Source: Flavobacterium endoglycinae (lineage in GTDB: Bacteria; Bacteroidota; Bacteroidia; Flavobacteriales; Flavobacteriaceae). Taken from it: a stretch of DNA of 64,000 bases. Every line of letters begins with the position of its first letter. The first letter of the stretch is position 1. Of this stretch, positions 1-9,701 are shown in pieces. Under the pieces are notes generated by a model, which saw only the letters and a program-made list of their open reading frames with translations, ran no database searches and was not told the origin of the DNA. The stretch spans positions 3,632,001 through 3,696,000 of the forward strand of contig NZ_CP071448.1 of NCBI RefSeq assembly GCF_017352115.1, written 5' to 3'. The translations under genes were made by a program, and so were the position numbers.

Positions 1-109
1 AGAAAATTCTTTAGATTTTAATCGTGGCTATTCATATAAAAATGATTGGAATACATTTGTATTGTATAATGTTATTAATAATATAATTGAAAATAAAAAT
101 ACTAATTAA
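1..109 (+). CDS. 3' end of an unrecognised protein gene (partial)
   Basis: Reading from base 2 gives 35 uninterrupted codons ending in a TAA at 107-109. The last A of that stop is the first base of the trmH-like ATG (TAATG overlap), an arrangement typical of translational coupling in one operon. The visible tail is rich in Asn, Tyr and Ile and contains SYKNDWNTFVLYNVINNII. I do not recognise a family from so short a piece, so no function is offered. That it is coding rests on the open frame and the coupled junction. Confidence 0.5.
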   Translation, partial: ENSLDFNRGYSYKNDWNTFVLYNVINNIIENKNTN

Positions 110-771
110 TGATTGATTTAGATTACCTCGCCTTTTTAGAAAATATATTGACAGAAAACAGAAAGAGTAATTTCTTAAAAGTATTAGAAAACCGCACCAA
201 ACATTTTACAGTTGCTGTTGAAGATGTGTATCAAATGCATAATACGAGCGCGGTAATGCGTAGTTGTGAGGTTTTTGGAATTCAGGAACTGAATGTAATC
301 GAACAGCGTTTTGGTAAACGAATTGATAAGGAAATTGCTTTAGGCGCTCAGAAATGGGTTGATATTAATAGATTTGATTCAGTTTCAGGCTGTCTTTCTG
401 ATTTAAAAAATAAGGGATATCAAATTATTGCCACAACTCCGCATGAAAAAGACTGTATGCTGGAGGATTTCGATATTTCAAAACCAAGTGCTCTGTTCTT
501 CGGAACAGAAAAAGAAGGCTTGTCAAAAGAAATTATGGACAATGCAGATGGTTTCTTAAAAATACCCATGGTTGGTTTTACAGAGAGTTTGAATATTTCG
601 GTTTCGGCAGCAATTATTATTCAGAATTTGACGAACAGACTTCGCCGATCTGATATTGATTGGAAATTGACCGAAGAAGAAATTCTGGTAAAACGTTTGG
701 ACTGGGCCAAAAATTCAATTAAAGATATTAAACGAATAGAAGCCCGTTACTATCAAGATAATCCGCAATAG
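109..771 (+). CDS. trmH: TrmH/SpoU-family tRNA 2'-O-ribose methyltransferase
   Basis: A 220-residue SPOUT methyltransferase. All three SpoU motifs are visible: motif 1 around residues 45-58 (NTSAVMRSCEVFG, with the conserved Asn and Arg), motif 2 at 131-139 (FGTEKEGLS) and motif 3 at 152-166 (IPMVGFTESLNISVS), which in this family form the knotted AdoMet site. The family methylates the 2'-O of guanosine, classically Gm18 in the tRNA D-loop. The length and C-terminal helical tail fit TrmH better than the longer rRNA enzyme RlmB. The start overlaps the preceding stop by one base. A strong hairpin follows the gene. The family call is firm; the exact target nucleotide is inferred. Confidence 0.85.
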   Translation: MIDLDYLAFLENILTENRKSNFLKVLENRTKHFTVAVEDVYQMHNTSAVMRSCEVFGIQELNVIEQRFGKRIDKEIALGAQKWVDINRFDSVSGCLSDLKNKGYQIIATTPHEKDCMLEDFDISKPSALFFGTEKEGLSKEIMDNADGFLKIPMVGFTESLNISVSAAIIIQNLTNRLRRSDIDWKLTEEEILVKRLDWAKNSIKDIKRIEARYYQDNPQ

Positions 772-775
772 AATT

Positions 776-802
776 CCTTCAAGGTTTTTTAAACCTTGAA
801 GG
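776..802. terminator. Hairpin terminator between convergent genes
   Basis: A perfect 12-bp stem (CCTTCAAGGTTT pairing with AAACCTTGAAGG, 3-base loop) lies 5 bases after the trmH stop and before the 3' end of the leftward PepSY gene. It has T/A runs inside the stem, so it could serve either direction. Confidence 0.7.
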
Positions 803-845
803 TATGTTTATGTTTGATCATCTAAAAACCTTGCAGGAGATGAAA

Positions 846-2456
846 TTACCTCTTTAAAAAAAGAATAAAACCTAATATACTCACAATTAAAATACTCAGT
901 GCAGCCAATACTGTCGCCAGATCACGGATATTTTTTCCTGCCCAATCCATAAATAAAAATTTATGTAAAATGGCAAAAGAATATCCTTCTACACGATCTG
1001 AGTTTTTAACCACAGCAGCAAGTCTTGAAGTTGAAGTTTCTATAAAATAAGTCGTTTTCTCAGGTGTATCATAAGCCAGTTTTACAACAGGAAGTCTTTT
1101 GTTGACAAAACCATATTCCCGGCTTTCAAAATCATGTAAAACTTTTGATTCTAATAATTTTGTGTTTTCCAAAGAAGGCTGAGGTTCTTCATCTGAAGTT
1201 TCGGTCATTTCACAACAAGATCTTTTTGGCGCGCCATCCGTAAAATAAAAAGCTAGAAATTCCGCATATTCCAAATCAAGATTAGGAATTATTTTATTTG
1301 AAGCCGCATTGATATACAGAATTTCCGATTTTGAGTTTTCATTTTTATTCCACTTAGAAGCTGATTTTGGTTTTTTAAATCTTCCAGTTTCTTTTTCTGC
1401 CAATTGACAGCGAAAATAAACAGAGTCATTTAAGGTAATAAGACTCACGTTCTGAAAACGATTCCAGTCGACGTTAAGTGTATTATTTGCTGTTGCAATT
1501 TCTTTGGTTACAAATGTTGGTTCGTAAACCATCTGCGAAAGCATATTCGGAGACCATTTTGTGGTAGTATGATATGCGCCGCTAAATGCGAATGTTAACG
1601 TAAAAAGAGAAACCCAGATTCCAATTTGGCGATGGTACTTTCGAAGTCCTTTTTTAGGTTGCAGTGAATCTGTTTTTTTGAACTGTTTCCATAATAAACC
1701 ATATATTAAAATACCGCTTAAGGCAGAAAATCCAATAATCGACAACAGAAAAATCATGGTAATAATTCGTACGCTGTTGTTCGAAATAGCATCTATAAAT
1801 GACCAGTTATGAAAAGTATCAAATAATGAAATGAAAATTTGTCTTGAAACCGGATTGTACGTGGCAAGTTTGCTCGATGATGTTTCTACATAAATCTGCA
1901 TTTCATCTGGTCGATCAAAAGTGATTTTGTAAACTGGAAGATAGCGGTTTACATATTTGTACTGCGAAGTAAATTCGGTTAAAATTTCACTGTTTTTGAC
2001 AAGACTTTTTTGGTCGTCCAGAAAATAGCGCGAAAGCCATTCGGCATATTTTTGATCTCCGTTTTCTAATTTTTGGGCATTTGAAGTGTCAAAATAAACC
2101 AATTCACCAAAAAAGGTTTTTACCTGATAATAGGTTTTATTATTGAAAGTTACAATTCTGAAGTTTTTAAATTGTGTCAGCTCGTTTTTTAATAATACGT
2201 CCTGAATAGAATATTTCAGCTGACTTTTATCAATGATGTATTGTTCTATTTTGTCATGTGCAATTTCAGGTTTGAAAAAATGCGCCATAAACGGGTGCAT
2301 CAAACCAGAAAGCGTCCAGAAAATTACGGGAACAACCGTAATCAATCCAATAACACGATGCCATTTGTACATGTGCTGTTTGATCTTTTTTATGAACTTA
2401 GACCCAAAAGATTTCTGGTTCTTCTTCGAAGATTTTTTATTCGTTTCTTTACTCAT
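846..2456 (-). CDS. PepSY-associated transmembrane protein (PiuB-like)
   Basis: A 536-residue inner-membrane protein. Four membrane segments are visible near residues 34-56, 230-256, 276-294 and 512-532, with large extracytoplasmic PepSY-like blocks between them. The first helix starts with the typical HRVIG and another begins YHRQIGIW, both hallmarks of the PepSY-TM (COG3182) family. Its members are usually iron-regulated and sit beside siderophore or metal receptors, as here (48 bases after the TonB receptor). A vicinal Cys pair at 414-415 (KRSCCEMTE) followed by an acidic stretch could bind metal; that is inference. Proposed roles in the family include reduction or periplasmic processing of the imported metal complex, but they are not settled. 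Last gene of the leftward operon. Confidence 0.8.
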   Translation of the reverse strand: MSKETNKKSSKKNQKSFGSKFIKKIKQHMYKWHRVIGLITVVPVIFWTLSGLMHPFMAHFFKPEIAHDKIEQYIIDKSQLKYSIQDVLLKNELTQFKNFRIVTFNNKTYYQVKTFFGELVYFDTSNAQKLENGDQKYAEWLSRYFLDDQKSLVKNSEILTEFTSQYKYVNRYLPVYKITFDRPDEMQIYVETSSSKLATYNPVSRQIFISLFDTFHNWSFIDAISNNSVRIITMIFLLSIIGFSALSGILIYGLLWKQFKKTDSLQPKKGLRKYHRQIGIWVSLFTLTFAFSGAYHTTTKWSPNMLSQMVYEPTFVTKEIATANNTLNVDWNRFQNVSLITLNDSVYFRCQLAEKETGRFKKPKSASKWNKNENSKSEILYINAASNKIIPNLDLEYAEFLAFYFTDGAPKRSCCEMTETSDEEPQPSLENTKLLESKVLHDFESREYGFVNKRLPVVKLAYDTPEKTTYFIETSTSRLAAVVKNSDRVEGYSFAILHKFLFMDWAGKNIRDLATVLAALSILIVSILGFILFLKR

Positions 2457-2504
2457 TGGTTTAGTTTTTTGACCACTCCCAACTGTGCTGAGAGTGGCTA
2501 AATA

Positions 2505-4664
2505 TTATTTTTTTAATGAAAAATTATACTGAATTCCAAATACAAATGTTCTTGGCGCCGCTGCAGTATAAGTTGGCTGTGCATTTGTGGTATTAGCTCT
2601 CGATACATTGTAAGCATACAATTTATCAGTAAGATTTAAGACATTTCCGTAAACCTCAATTTTTCTCCATTGGTAGCCAATTCTGGCATTGAATATATTA
2701 TAACCTGAATACTTTACGGTATTAATCTGATCCTGATAGTAACTTCCCACAAGCTGCCATTCTAAAGAGGTTCTCAGATTTGGAAGCCAATTTGGGTAAT
2801 AACTTACTTCTGAATTTCCTGACCATTTTGGTGCAGCCGGCATTTCTTTGCCATTTAAATCTTGAACAGGATCTGTTGGTTTGTCTGAAAGTTTAAAATC
2901 GATATAAGTATGTTGTGCATACGTTCCACCAAGACGAATATTGAATTGTTTTGAGGGTTTGTATGAAGCTCCAAACTCAATTCCTTTGTGGCGTGTTTCT
3001 CCTGCAGAACGATAATCTGTTGAGTTGTCAGGTAGTTTTATGTTTAATAATTCATTTTGGCCTTCCATATAATACAAGGCGTAGTCAAAGTTCAGTTTAT
3101 TTTCTAAAAAAGTAAGCCATCCGCCAATTTCATAATTGTTAAATTCTGCGGGTTTAAGGTTGTAATAAAAATCAGCTGGAACACCAGTTGTACCACCTGT
3201 ACCTGGTTTTGTTCTAAAAATAGATGTAATTCCCGGAGGCGCAAATCCTTGTGAATAATTCCCGTAAAAACCTGCAAAATGTACAGGATTGTAGTTGATA
3301 CCTGCTTTAAAAGTAGTTTTGTCGTATACTTTGCTTCCGCTTGAAAGGTCAAGTGCATTATCATAGTTGACTTTCATATTATCGTAACGTCCGCCAAGCG
3401 TTACTATTACTTTCTCGATTGGATTAAAACTAATCTGAGCATAACCTGCTGTATTGAAGATGTCTGCAGTATAATCGGCTAGTTTTGAATCAGGATGTTC
3501 AGCTATAATTTCGTATGAATCTACGGTTTGTTTTCCGGGTTCTCCCGGATTTAAATTGGCTTTTAAATCGATTACATACGACCAATACGTTACAGGAGAA
3601 TAATCATATAAAGCTCCGGCTACAATTTTGGTATTCAAGAAATCAAATTTTTGAACGTGCTGTCCAATTGCACCATAGCTTTTAAAGTTGTTTGAGTTTA
3701 CCTCACCTTTTGCTGTTGTAGGATTTACGGTTGGACTCCATTTAATTCCGTATGACGGGTTTTGTCCTAATTTATTATCGCGTAAATAAACTGTAATGTA
3801 ACTGTTTGAGTTATCGTTCCAATCGTGCTCAAGCGTTAAACGAGTACGTAGAGCATCAGATTTTCTATACGTAAAATTAGAAGTGCTTTTGTACGTTCTA
3901 TTATTAAAAGCATCTTCGTTTACAGTTCCACTCATATCCGAATAGTATTTCCCATACATAGTATTGCTTATCAATCGGGTAGAAAGTGAAATGTTGTAAT
4001 CGATTCTGGCGTTTAGGTTGTCTTTGTTGTAATCTGAATACGTCATCCAGCCATTTTCTTGTAAACTTGAAATTCCGGCAATATGAAATCCGACTTTTCC
4101 AATTGTTGCTCCTCCAGCGGCTTGAAATCTTCTGTAACCGTAATTATCAGCCTGAATTCCAAATTTAAATTCAGGATCAACAGGAGGTTTAAGCGAAATT
4201 AAGTTAATCGTTCCGCCTACTGCTTCTGGTCCGTATAATGAAGATACTGGACCTTTTACAACTTCAATACTTTGAAGGTTAAATTGGTTGATTTCTAATA
4301 GGGCATTGTGATTAAAAATTCCCATTGGACGAATAGGCAGTCCGTCTTCCAAATACAAATAATAAGCATTTGTAGTCATAGGCTGTCGAATAGACATCAT
4401 GTGTTGTTCGTTACCTAAATTGACCATTAATACACCGGGAGTTTTGTTTACAATTTCGTAAACAGCTGTCGCTTTGGTTTCATTGATCGTTTTTGCCGTT
4501 AATTTACTAATGGCAACTGGAGTTTCTTTTCGTTGTGCAGCTGTACGATTTGCGGTTATAAAAACATTTTCAAGTTCCTGCGATTTTGTTGTGTCCTGCG
4601 CTGTTTTGTTTTGTGCAAAAACACATTGCCCTATAATAAAAAGGGTAAAGAATATTTTTTTCAT
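2505..4664 (-). CDS. TonB-dependent outer membrane receptor, metal/siderophore type
   Basis: A 719-residue protein with a signal peptide (MKKIFFTLFIIGQCVFAQ). The plug domain is at about residues 45-160 (TPGVLMVNLG, VVKGPVSSLYGPEAVGGTINL). The rest is a 22-strand-type barrel ending in the FGIQYNFSLKK closing strand. It lacks the carboxypeptidase-like N-terminal domain of SusC proteins, so it resembles classical siderophore, vitamin or metal receptors (FecA/CirA/BtuB-like). The substrate cannot be read from sequence; the PepSY partner downstream and the two small Cys-motif proteins upstream suggest iron or copper. Likely co-transcribed with both neighbours. Confidence 0.88.
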   Translation of the reverse strand: MKKIFFTLFIIGQCVFAQNKTAQDTTKSQELENVFITANRTAAQRKETPVAISKLTAKTINETKATAVYEIVNKTPGVLMVNLGNEQHMMSIRQPMTTNAYYLYLEDGLPIRPMGIFNHNALLEINQFNLQSIEVVKGPVSSLYGPEAVGGTINLISLKPPVDPEFKFGIQADNYGYRRFQAAGGATIGKVGFHIAGISSLQENGWMTYSDYNKDNLNARIDYNISLSTRLISNTMYGKYYSDMSGTVNEDAFNNRTYKSTSNFTYRKSDALRTRLTLEHDWNDNSNSYITVYLRDNKLGQNPSYGIKWSPTVNPTTAKGEVNSNNFKSYGAIGQHVQKFDFLNTKIVAGALYDYSPVTYWSYVIDLKANLNPGEPGKQTVDSYEIIAEHPDSKLADYTADIFNTAGYAQISFNPIEKVIVTLGGRYDNMKVNYDNALDLSSGSKVYDKTTFKAGINYNPVHFAGFYGNYSQGFAPPGITSIFRTKPGTGGTTGVPADFYYNLKPAEFNNYEIGGWLTFLENKLNFDYALYYMEGQNELLNIKLPDNSTDYRSAGETRHKGIEFGASYKPSKQFNIRLGGTYAQHTYIDFKLSDKPTDPVQDLNGKEMPAAPKWSGNSEVSYYPNWLPNLRTSLEWQLVGSYYQDQINTVKYSGYNIFNARIGYQWRKIEVYGNVLNLTDKLYAYNVSRANTTNAQPTYTAAAPRTFVFGIQYNFSLKK

Positions 4665-4751
4665 TTTAAATTCTATAAATTTTAAAAAGTATTGTGTGTT
4701 CTCAGATGCTTCATCTTTGAACAGGCTTAATTCATAAAGCCTAATTAAAAT

Positions 4752-5129
4752 TTATATGAAATAGGATGGAGGATGAAATGCAGGAATTGAAACCCCTATT
4801 GGTTTTTTATGGAAAGAGCTGTAAATTTTTCTTTTTGGTTCGGCTGGTAATGTCAGTTCGAAATTATTTAAAACGAAATTTTGAATGTAAACTACTTCTG
4901 TTTTTTCTTTCAGATTGTTTTGCATTCTTTTCTCGTTATCGGCATATTTTTTTAAACTTTTTTGAAGTTCGCATCGTCCGTTACAGCTGTTAAACATCAT
5001 TTTTCGCTGTACGCAGATGGTTTTAGAAATTTCTTCCTGATTTAACTTGAATGAGGTATATACAAAGAAACTGCCAAAAGAAGGTACTAATAGCATACAG
5101 GAAAGAAATAGAATAAATAATCTTTTCAC
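4752..5129 (-). CDS. Small exported cysteine-motif protein, copy 1
   Basis: A 125-residue protein that I do not match to a named family. It starts with a hydrophobic segment (about residues 3-24) that is a signal peptide or membrane anchor. Then comes a conserved core with three cysteines (KTICVQRKMMFNSCNGRCEL) and a charged helix, LQKSLKKYADNEKRMQNNLK. The C-terminus is a short PAFHPPSYFI tail. The paralogue just upstream keeps all three Cys and the same order of segments. A Cys-X(n)-CNGRC core in an exported protein beside a TonB receptor and PepSY protein suggests metal or redox chemistry in the periplasm; this is inference. Spacing to the receptor gene is 87 bases. Confidence 0.75.
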   Translation of the reverse strand: MKRLFILFLSCMLLVPSFGSFFVYTSFKLNQEEISKTICVQRKMMFNSCNGRCELQKSLKKYADNEKRMQNNLKEKTEVVYIQNFVLNNFELTLPAEPKRKIYSSFHKKPIGVSIPAFHPPSYFI

Positions 5130-5270
5130 TTTGGGTTTCTGTTGTTTTAAATAATTTGATTCTTATTGTGCATAACTAAATTTGAGATTTAGATATAGGC
5201 ACTTATGTATTCGATGTTTTTACACAGCGAAATTTATTCAATTAAAAAATTGAATTAAGATTTTAAAAAA

Positions 5271-5648
5271 TTATATAAAACAGGATGGAGGGCGAAATGC
5301 CACAACAGTAATCGAAACAGGTTTTTTATCTGCACTTGCAAAGTTTTTTGCAGCAGTTTCAACAGGAGCGACTAAAGTATATAGGGAAGTATTTGTATTC
5401 TGGATGTAAACAATCTCTGCTTTTTCTTTTAGATTGTCTTGCATTTTCTTTTCGTTGTCGGCGTATTTTTTTAAGCTTTTTTGAAGCTCGCATCGGCCGT
5501 TGCAAGTATTGAAAACCATTTTGCGCTGCACGCATATTGTTTTCGAAATTTCTTTTTGATTTAATTTGAAAGAAGCATAAATGAAGACCTTACCAAAAGA
5601 CGGCACCAGAAGGGTAATCGAAAGTAATATGATAAAAAGTTTCTTCAA
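5271..5648 (-). CDS. Small exported cysteine-motif protein, copy 2 (TTG start)
   Basis: Paralogue of the neighbouring 125-residue protein: same hydrophobic N-terminus (KKLFIILLSITLLVPSFG), same core (KTICVQRKMVFNTCNGRCEL), and a more divergent C-terminus ending AFRPPSCFI. The frame can be extended to another TTG at 5675, but that codon lies inside a perfect -7 promoter box (TACTTTTG, minus strand 5680-5673), so it would hardly be transcribed. Starting at the TTG at 5648 gives exactly 125 residues, the length of copy 1, and aligns the two signal segments. First gene of the leftward operon. Function unknown; see copy 1. Confidence 0.7.
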   Translation of the reverse strand: MKKLFIILLSITLLVPSFGKVFIYASFKLNQKEISKTICVQRKMVFNTCNGRCELQKSLKKYADNEKKMQDNLKEKAEIVYIQNTNTSLYTLVAPVETAAKNFASADKKPVSITVVAFRPPSCFI

Positions 5649-5672
5649 GAGTGAATTTCTATGTTTCAAATG

Positions 5673-5680
5673 CAAAAGTA
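5673..5680 (-). promoter_or_regulatory. -7 box of the Cys-motif/TonB/PepSY operon
   Basis: On the minus strand TACTTTTG matches the Bacteroidota -7 consensus TAnnTTTG exactly. It lies about 25 bases before the preferred TTG start at 5648. No exact -33 TTG is seen at ideal spacing. I see no obvious Fur-like palindrome here. Confidence 0.45.
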
Positions 5681-5731
5681 CATTTAATTCGTTTTTATCA
5701 TAAACTTATTTGAAAGTTTTTTATAAAAAAA

Positions 5732-5753
5732 ATCCCCGATAATTATCGGGGAT
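5732..5753 (-). terminator. secA Rho-independent terminator
   Basis: A perfect 22-base palindrome (ATCCCCGATAA and its complement) lies about 57 bases past the secA stop. On the minus strand it is followed directly by eight T. Both GC-rich stem and T-run are visible. Confidence 0.85.
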
Positions 5754-5809
5754 ATTTAAGTGTCGTTCGTTCTGCAGTTTAAGTGAAAACTGAGATTAAA
5801 ACGTATGTA

Positions 5810-8800
5810 TTAGTTCACTAAAACCCAAGCTCCAGAAGCGATAAGGCTTTCTGCTTTTTTGAATTTCATAGTTTCTGTTTTACCAGTTGCTACTTCTTGA
5901 ACCGTTACCGTATCGTTACGATTGATTTTTGGCATATCTCTAACGATCGTTTCGGTTACCTGACGCTGTTGTGTTTCTCCAGCTTCACGATTCATGCTTT
6001 CGCTGTTTGGAATTTCGTCTTTACTTAATTGTAAGTTTTCTTTTTGACGAACTTCTCTTGCTTCGTGAATTTCAGGAGCGTTTTGAGCAGGTAAATCACC
6101 TTTGAATAAGAATGAAATAACTTCTTTGTTAACGTTATCCAGCATTCCTCTAAACAAATTGAAAGCTTCTAATTTGTAAATAAGCAAAGGATCTTTTTGT
6201 TCGTGAACGGCTAATTGAACAGATTGTTTCAATTCGTCCATTTTACGTAAGTGTTTTTTCCAAGCTTCATCCACAATAGAAAGTGTGATGTTTTTCTCGA
6301 AATCAGCAATTAATTGAGCTCCTTCGCTATCGTAAGCTTTTTTCAAGTCAGTTACCACATTTAGAGTTTTGATTCCGTCTGTAAACGGAACTACAATTCT
6401 TTCGAAATGGTTGTTTGGCTCTTCGTAAACTCCTTTGATGATTGGGAAAGCTTCTCTTGCGCTTCTTTCTGTTTTTTCAGTGTAGAATGCTAAAGCTTCT
6501 TTGTATACTTTTCCTGTAACTTCAATATCTGATAATTTTACAAAATCAGCTTCTGAAATTGGAGATGTGATTCCGAAATAACGAATTAAATCAAATTCAA
6601 ATCCTTTAAAGTCATTGGCTACTTTATTGTTGCTTACAATTAATTCGCAAGTATCATAAAGCATGTTGGCAATATCCAGTTTTAAACGCTCTCCAAATAA
6701 GGCGTGACGACGGCGTTTGTACACTACTTCACGCTGAGAGTTCATTACATCATCATACTCTAATAAACGTTTACGAACACCAAAGTTATTTTCTTCTACT
6801 TTTTTCTGAGCACGTTCGATAGATTTAGTCATCATAGAATGCTGAATAACTTCACCTTCTTTTAATCCCATTCTGTCCATTACTTTTGCAACTCTTTCAG
6901 AACCAAATAAACGCATTAAGTTATCTTCAAGAGAAACATAAAATTGAGAACTTCCTGGATCTCCCTGACGACCAGAACGACCACGTAACTGTCTGTCTAC
7001 ACGACGAGAATCGTGACGCTCAGTACCTACGATTGCTAAACCTCCCGCAGCTTTTACTTCTGGAGATAATTTAATATCAGTACCACGACCGGCCATATTT
7101 GTTGCTATGGTTACAACTCCGGCTTTACCAGCTTCTTCAACGATTTGTGCCTCTTGCTTATGCATTTTAGCGTTCAATACGTTATGAGTGATTCCTCTCA
7201 TTTTAAGCATACGGCTTAATAATTCCGAAATCTCTACAGAAGTTGTTCCAATCAATACTGGTCTACCAGCTTTTGATAATTCTGTTACATCTTCGATTAC
7301 CGCGTTGAATTTTTCACGTGTTGTTTTGTAGATGTAATCTTCTTTGTCTTGTCTTGCAATTGGACGGTTTGTTGGAATTTCAACAACATCCAATTTATAA
7401 ATCTGCCATAACTCACCCGCTTCTGTAACAGCAGTACCCGTCATACCGGCTAATTTGCTGTACATTCTGAAATAATTCTGTAATGTTACAGTTGCAAAAG
7501 TTTGAGTTGCAGCTTCGATTTTTACGTTTTCTTTTGCTTCGATCGCTTGATGAAGACCGTCTGAGTAACGACGTCCATCCATGATACGACCTGTTTGCTC
7601 ATCGACAATCATAATTTTGTTGTCCATGATAACATACTCTACGTCTTTTTCAAATAAAGCATACGCTTTTAAAAGCTGAGTAAGAGTGTGGATACGCTCG
7701 CTTTTTACACCAAAATCTTGAAATAATCTTTCTTTGGCTTCAGCTTCAGCATCTTTGTCAAGTTTTTGTTTTTCGATAGCTGCGATTTCTGTTCCAATGT
7801 CTGGTAAAATAAAGAAATCCGCATCAGTATCGCCAGAAAGGTATTTAATACCATTATCTGTCAATTCTACTTGATTGTTTTTTTCTTCAATCACAAAATA
7901 CAAAGCTTCGTCTACTTTGTGCATTTCGCGATTGTTATCCTGCATGTATTGATTTTCAGTTTTTTGAAGCAATTGTTTAATTCCTTCTTCACTTAAAAAT
8001 TTAATTAATGCTTTATTTTTAGGTAAACTTCTGTAAGCTCTTAATAATAAGAAACCACCTTCTTTAGTATTACCTTCTTTGATTAATTTTTTAGCTTCAG
8101 CTAAGAAACCATTCGCTAACTGGCGTTGTTGTGCAACTAAGTTTTCGATTTTTGGTTTCAATTCGTTGAATTCGTGACGATCTCCTTGAGGAACTGGTCC
8201 AGAAATGATAAGCGGTGTTCTAGCATCATCAATTAATACAGAGTCAACCTCGTCGACAATGGCAAAATTGTGTTTTCTCTGCACTAAATCGCTTGGCGAA
8301 TGTGCCATGTTATCTCTTAAGTAGTCAAAACCAAACTCGTTGTTGGTTCCGTAAGTAATATCGGCATCGTAGGCTTTTTTTCTAGCTTCTGTACTTGGCT
8401 GGTGGTTATCGATACAATCTACAGATAAACCGTGGAATTCGAATAAAGGTGCTTTCCATGTGCTGTCACGTTTTGCTAAGTAGTCGTTTACTGTTACTAA
8501 GTGAACTCCGTTTCCTGTCAAAGCGTTTAAGTAAAGTGGAAGGGTAGCCACCAAAGTTTTACCTTCTCCCGTTTGCATTTCGGCAACTTTACCTTCGTGT
8601 AATACCATACCACCAATTAACTGAACATCATAATGAATCATGTCCCAGGTGATATCTTTTCCGGCAGCATTCCATTTGTTAGCCCAGATTGCTTTGTCGC
8701 CTTCAATAGTAATGTATGATTTTGCAGCTGAGAATTCGCGGTCTTTTGCAGTCGCAGTAACTTCTATATGAGAGTTTTCTTTGAAACGACGTGCTGTTTC

Positions 8801-9151
8801 TTTTACAACCGAAAATGCTTCAGGAAGAATTTCTAATAAAGTTTTTTCAGAGATTTCATAAGCTTCTTTTTCAAGAGCGTCTATTGCATCATAAATATCT
8901 TCTCTTTTGTCGATATCCTCAATATTTTCAACTTCAGCTTTAAGCGAAGCAATTTTAGCATCTTTCTCTGCTCTTGCTTCTTTAATTCTATCTTTAAAAT
9001 AAACGGTTCTTCCTCTTAATTCGTCATTAGACAATTCCATTAAAGGAATTTCGAACGCTTTAATTTTGTTTAAATATGGTTGTAAAGCTTTGACGTCTTT
9101 TTCGGATTTATCACCTACAAAGACTTTGATGATGCTGTTTATGAAACTCAT
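5810..9151 (-). CDS. secA: Preprotein translocase ATPase SecA
   Basis: A 1113-residue SecA, the motor that drives unfolded preproteins through SecYEG. Walker A is QTGEGKT (193-199) and the DEAD-like box reads [16 protein letters not shown]; the second ATPase fold holds [14 protein letters not shown] and [16 protein letters not shown]. The helical scaffold region includes [13 protein letters not shown]. It is about 200 residues longer than the E. coli protein because of charged insertions at about residues 55-150 and 340-390, which I know as usual for Bacteroidota. The C-terminal zinc-binding Cys motif is absent; the chain ends ASGAWVLVN. It follows a DUF2795 gene on the same strand, with a terminator between them. 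Confidence 0.97.
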   Translation of the reverse strand: MSFINSIIKVFVGDKSEKDVKALQPYLNKIKAFEIPLMELSNDELRGRTVYFKDRIKEARAEKDAKIASLKAEVENIEDIDKREDIYDAIDALEKEAYEISEKTLLEILPEAFSVVKETARRFKENSHIEVTATAKDREFSAAKSYITIEGDKAIWANKWNAAGKDITWDMIHYDVQLIGGMVLHEGKVAEMQTGEGKTLVATLPLYLNALTGNGVHLVTVNDYLAKRDSTWKAPLFEFHGLSVDCIDNHQPSTEARKKAYDADITYGTNNEFGFDYLRDNMAHSPSDLVQRKHNFAIVDEVDSVLIDDARTPLIISGPVPQGDRHEFNELKPKIENLVAQQRQLANGFLAEAKKLIKEGNTKEGGFLLLRAYRSLPKNKALIKFLSEEGIKQLLQKTENQYMQDNNREMHKVDEALYFVIEEKNNQVELTDNGIKYLSGDTDADFFILPDIGTEIAAIEKQKLDKDAEAEAKERLFQDFGVKSERIHTLTQLLKAYALFEKDVEYVIMDNKIMIVDEQTGRIMDGRRYSDGLHQAIEAKENVKIEAATQTFATVTLQNYFRMYSKLAGMTGTAVTEAGELWQIYKLDVVEIPTNRPIARQDKEDYIYKTTREKFNAVIEDVTELSKAGRPVLIGTTSVEISELLSRMLKMRGITHNVLNAKMHKQEAQIVEEAGKAGVVTIATNMAGRGTDIKLSPEVKAAGGLAIVGTERHDSRRVDRQLRGRSGRQGDPGSSQFYVSLEDNLMRLFGSERVAKVMDRMGLKEGEVIQHSMMTKSIERAQKKVEENNFGVRKRLLEYDDVMNSQREVVYKRRRHALFGERLKLDIANMLYDTCELIVSNNKVANDFKGFEFDLIRYFGITSPISEADFVKLSDIEVTGKVYKEALAFYTEKTERSAREAFPIIKGVYEEPNNHFERIVVPFTDGIKTLNVVTDLKKAYDSEGAQLIADFEKNITLSIVDEAWKKHLRKMDELKQSVQLAVHEQKDPLLIYKLEAFNLFRGMLDNVNKEVISFLFKGDLPAQNAPEIHEAREVRQKENLQLSKDEIPNSESMNREAGETQQRQVTETIVRDMPKINRNDTVTVQEVATGKTETMKFKKAESLIASGAWVLVN

Positions 9152-9196
9152 AATTTATTGTATTTCTTTATTTTATATAATTAATTTGAACCAAAA

Positions 9197-9222
9197 AAAA
9201 AGCCTCTGTGATGAGACTTTTT
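9197..9222 (-). terminator. Terminator after the DUF2795 gene
   Basis: On the minus strand AAAAAGTCTC, a short loop and GAGGCTTTTT form a stem with one mismatch, followed by more T. It sits 16 bases past the DUF2795 stop and 45 bases upstream of the secA start, so it may separate or attenuate the two. Confidence 0.65.
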
Positions 9223-9238
9223 CATTTGGTTTATTTTT

Positions 9239-9460
9239 TTAATATTCATCCTCATTCCAAAGATAATCTTCGTCTGTTGGATAATCAGGCCAAATTTCTT
9301 CCATTGATTCATATATCTCTCCTTCATCTTCGATTGACTGAAGGTTTTCTACTACTTCTAATGGAGCACCTGCTCTAATAGCGTAGTCTATAAGTTCGTC
9401 TTTGTTAGCAGGCCATGGCGCATCACTTAAATAAGATGCTAATTCTAATGTCCAATACAT
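9239..9460 (-). CDS. DUF2795 family protein
   Basis: A 73-residue acidic cytosolic protein. The N-terminal half (MYWTLELASYLSDAPWPANK, then DELIDYAIRAGAP and VVENLQSIEDEG) is the conserved DUF2795 helix set. The C-terminal half is very acidic (SMEEIWPDYPTDEDYLWNED). DUF2795 has no established function; in Bacteroidota it is often the gene next to secA, as here. Confidence 0.85.
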   Translation of the reverse strand: MYWTLELASYLSDAPWPANKDELIDYAIRAGAPLEVVENLQSIEDEGEIYESMEEIWPDYPTDEDYLWNEDEY

Positions 9461-9701
9461 CTGTTATCTATTTAGTTTGTGCAAAAATAAATTTTTTACT
9501 GAAAAAGACAAGTAAAATTTGATTTATTTTAATAAAATTTAAGAACGTCAATTATTAAATCCCTATTTTTTAAATTTCAAATTCCTAAAAAGGAGTTTAA
9601 AACATCCTGTTTTAAAGCTTTTATGTAAAATTTAAATTCAAAGAATTATTAATTTTTCTTGGAATTTGGGATTTAAAAAAATTGAAATTTTAAGAAAGCT
9701 T
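9461..9701. other. AT-rich gap with long-range inverted words
   Basis: There is no open frame of note. The spacer holds a loose inverted pair, TAAATCCC near 9562 against GGGATTTA near 9667, with flanking AAATTTCAAATTCC and GGAATTTGGGATTT words. Such AATTCC-type words recur in Flavobacterium spacers. No promoter box was identified with confidence. Confidence 0.35.
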
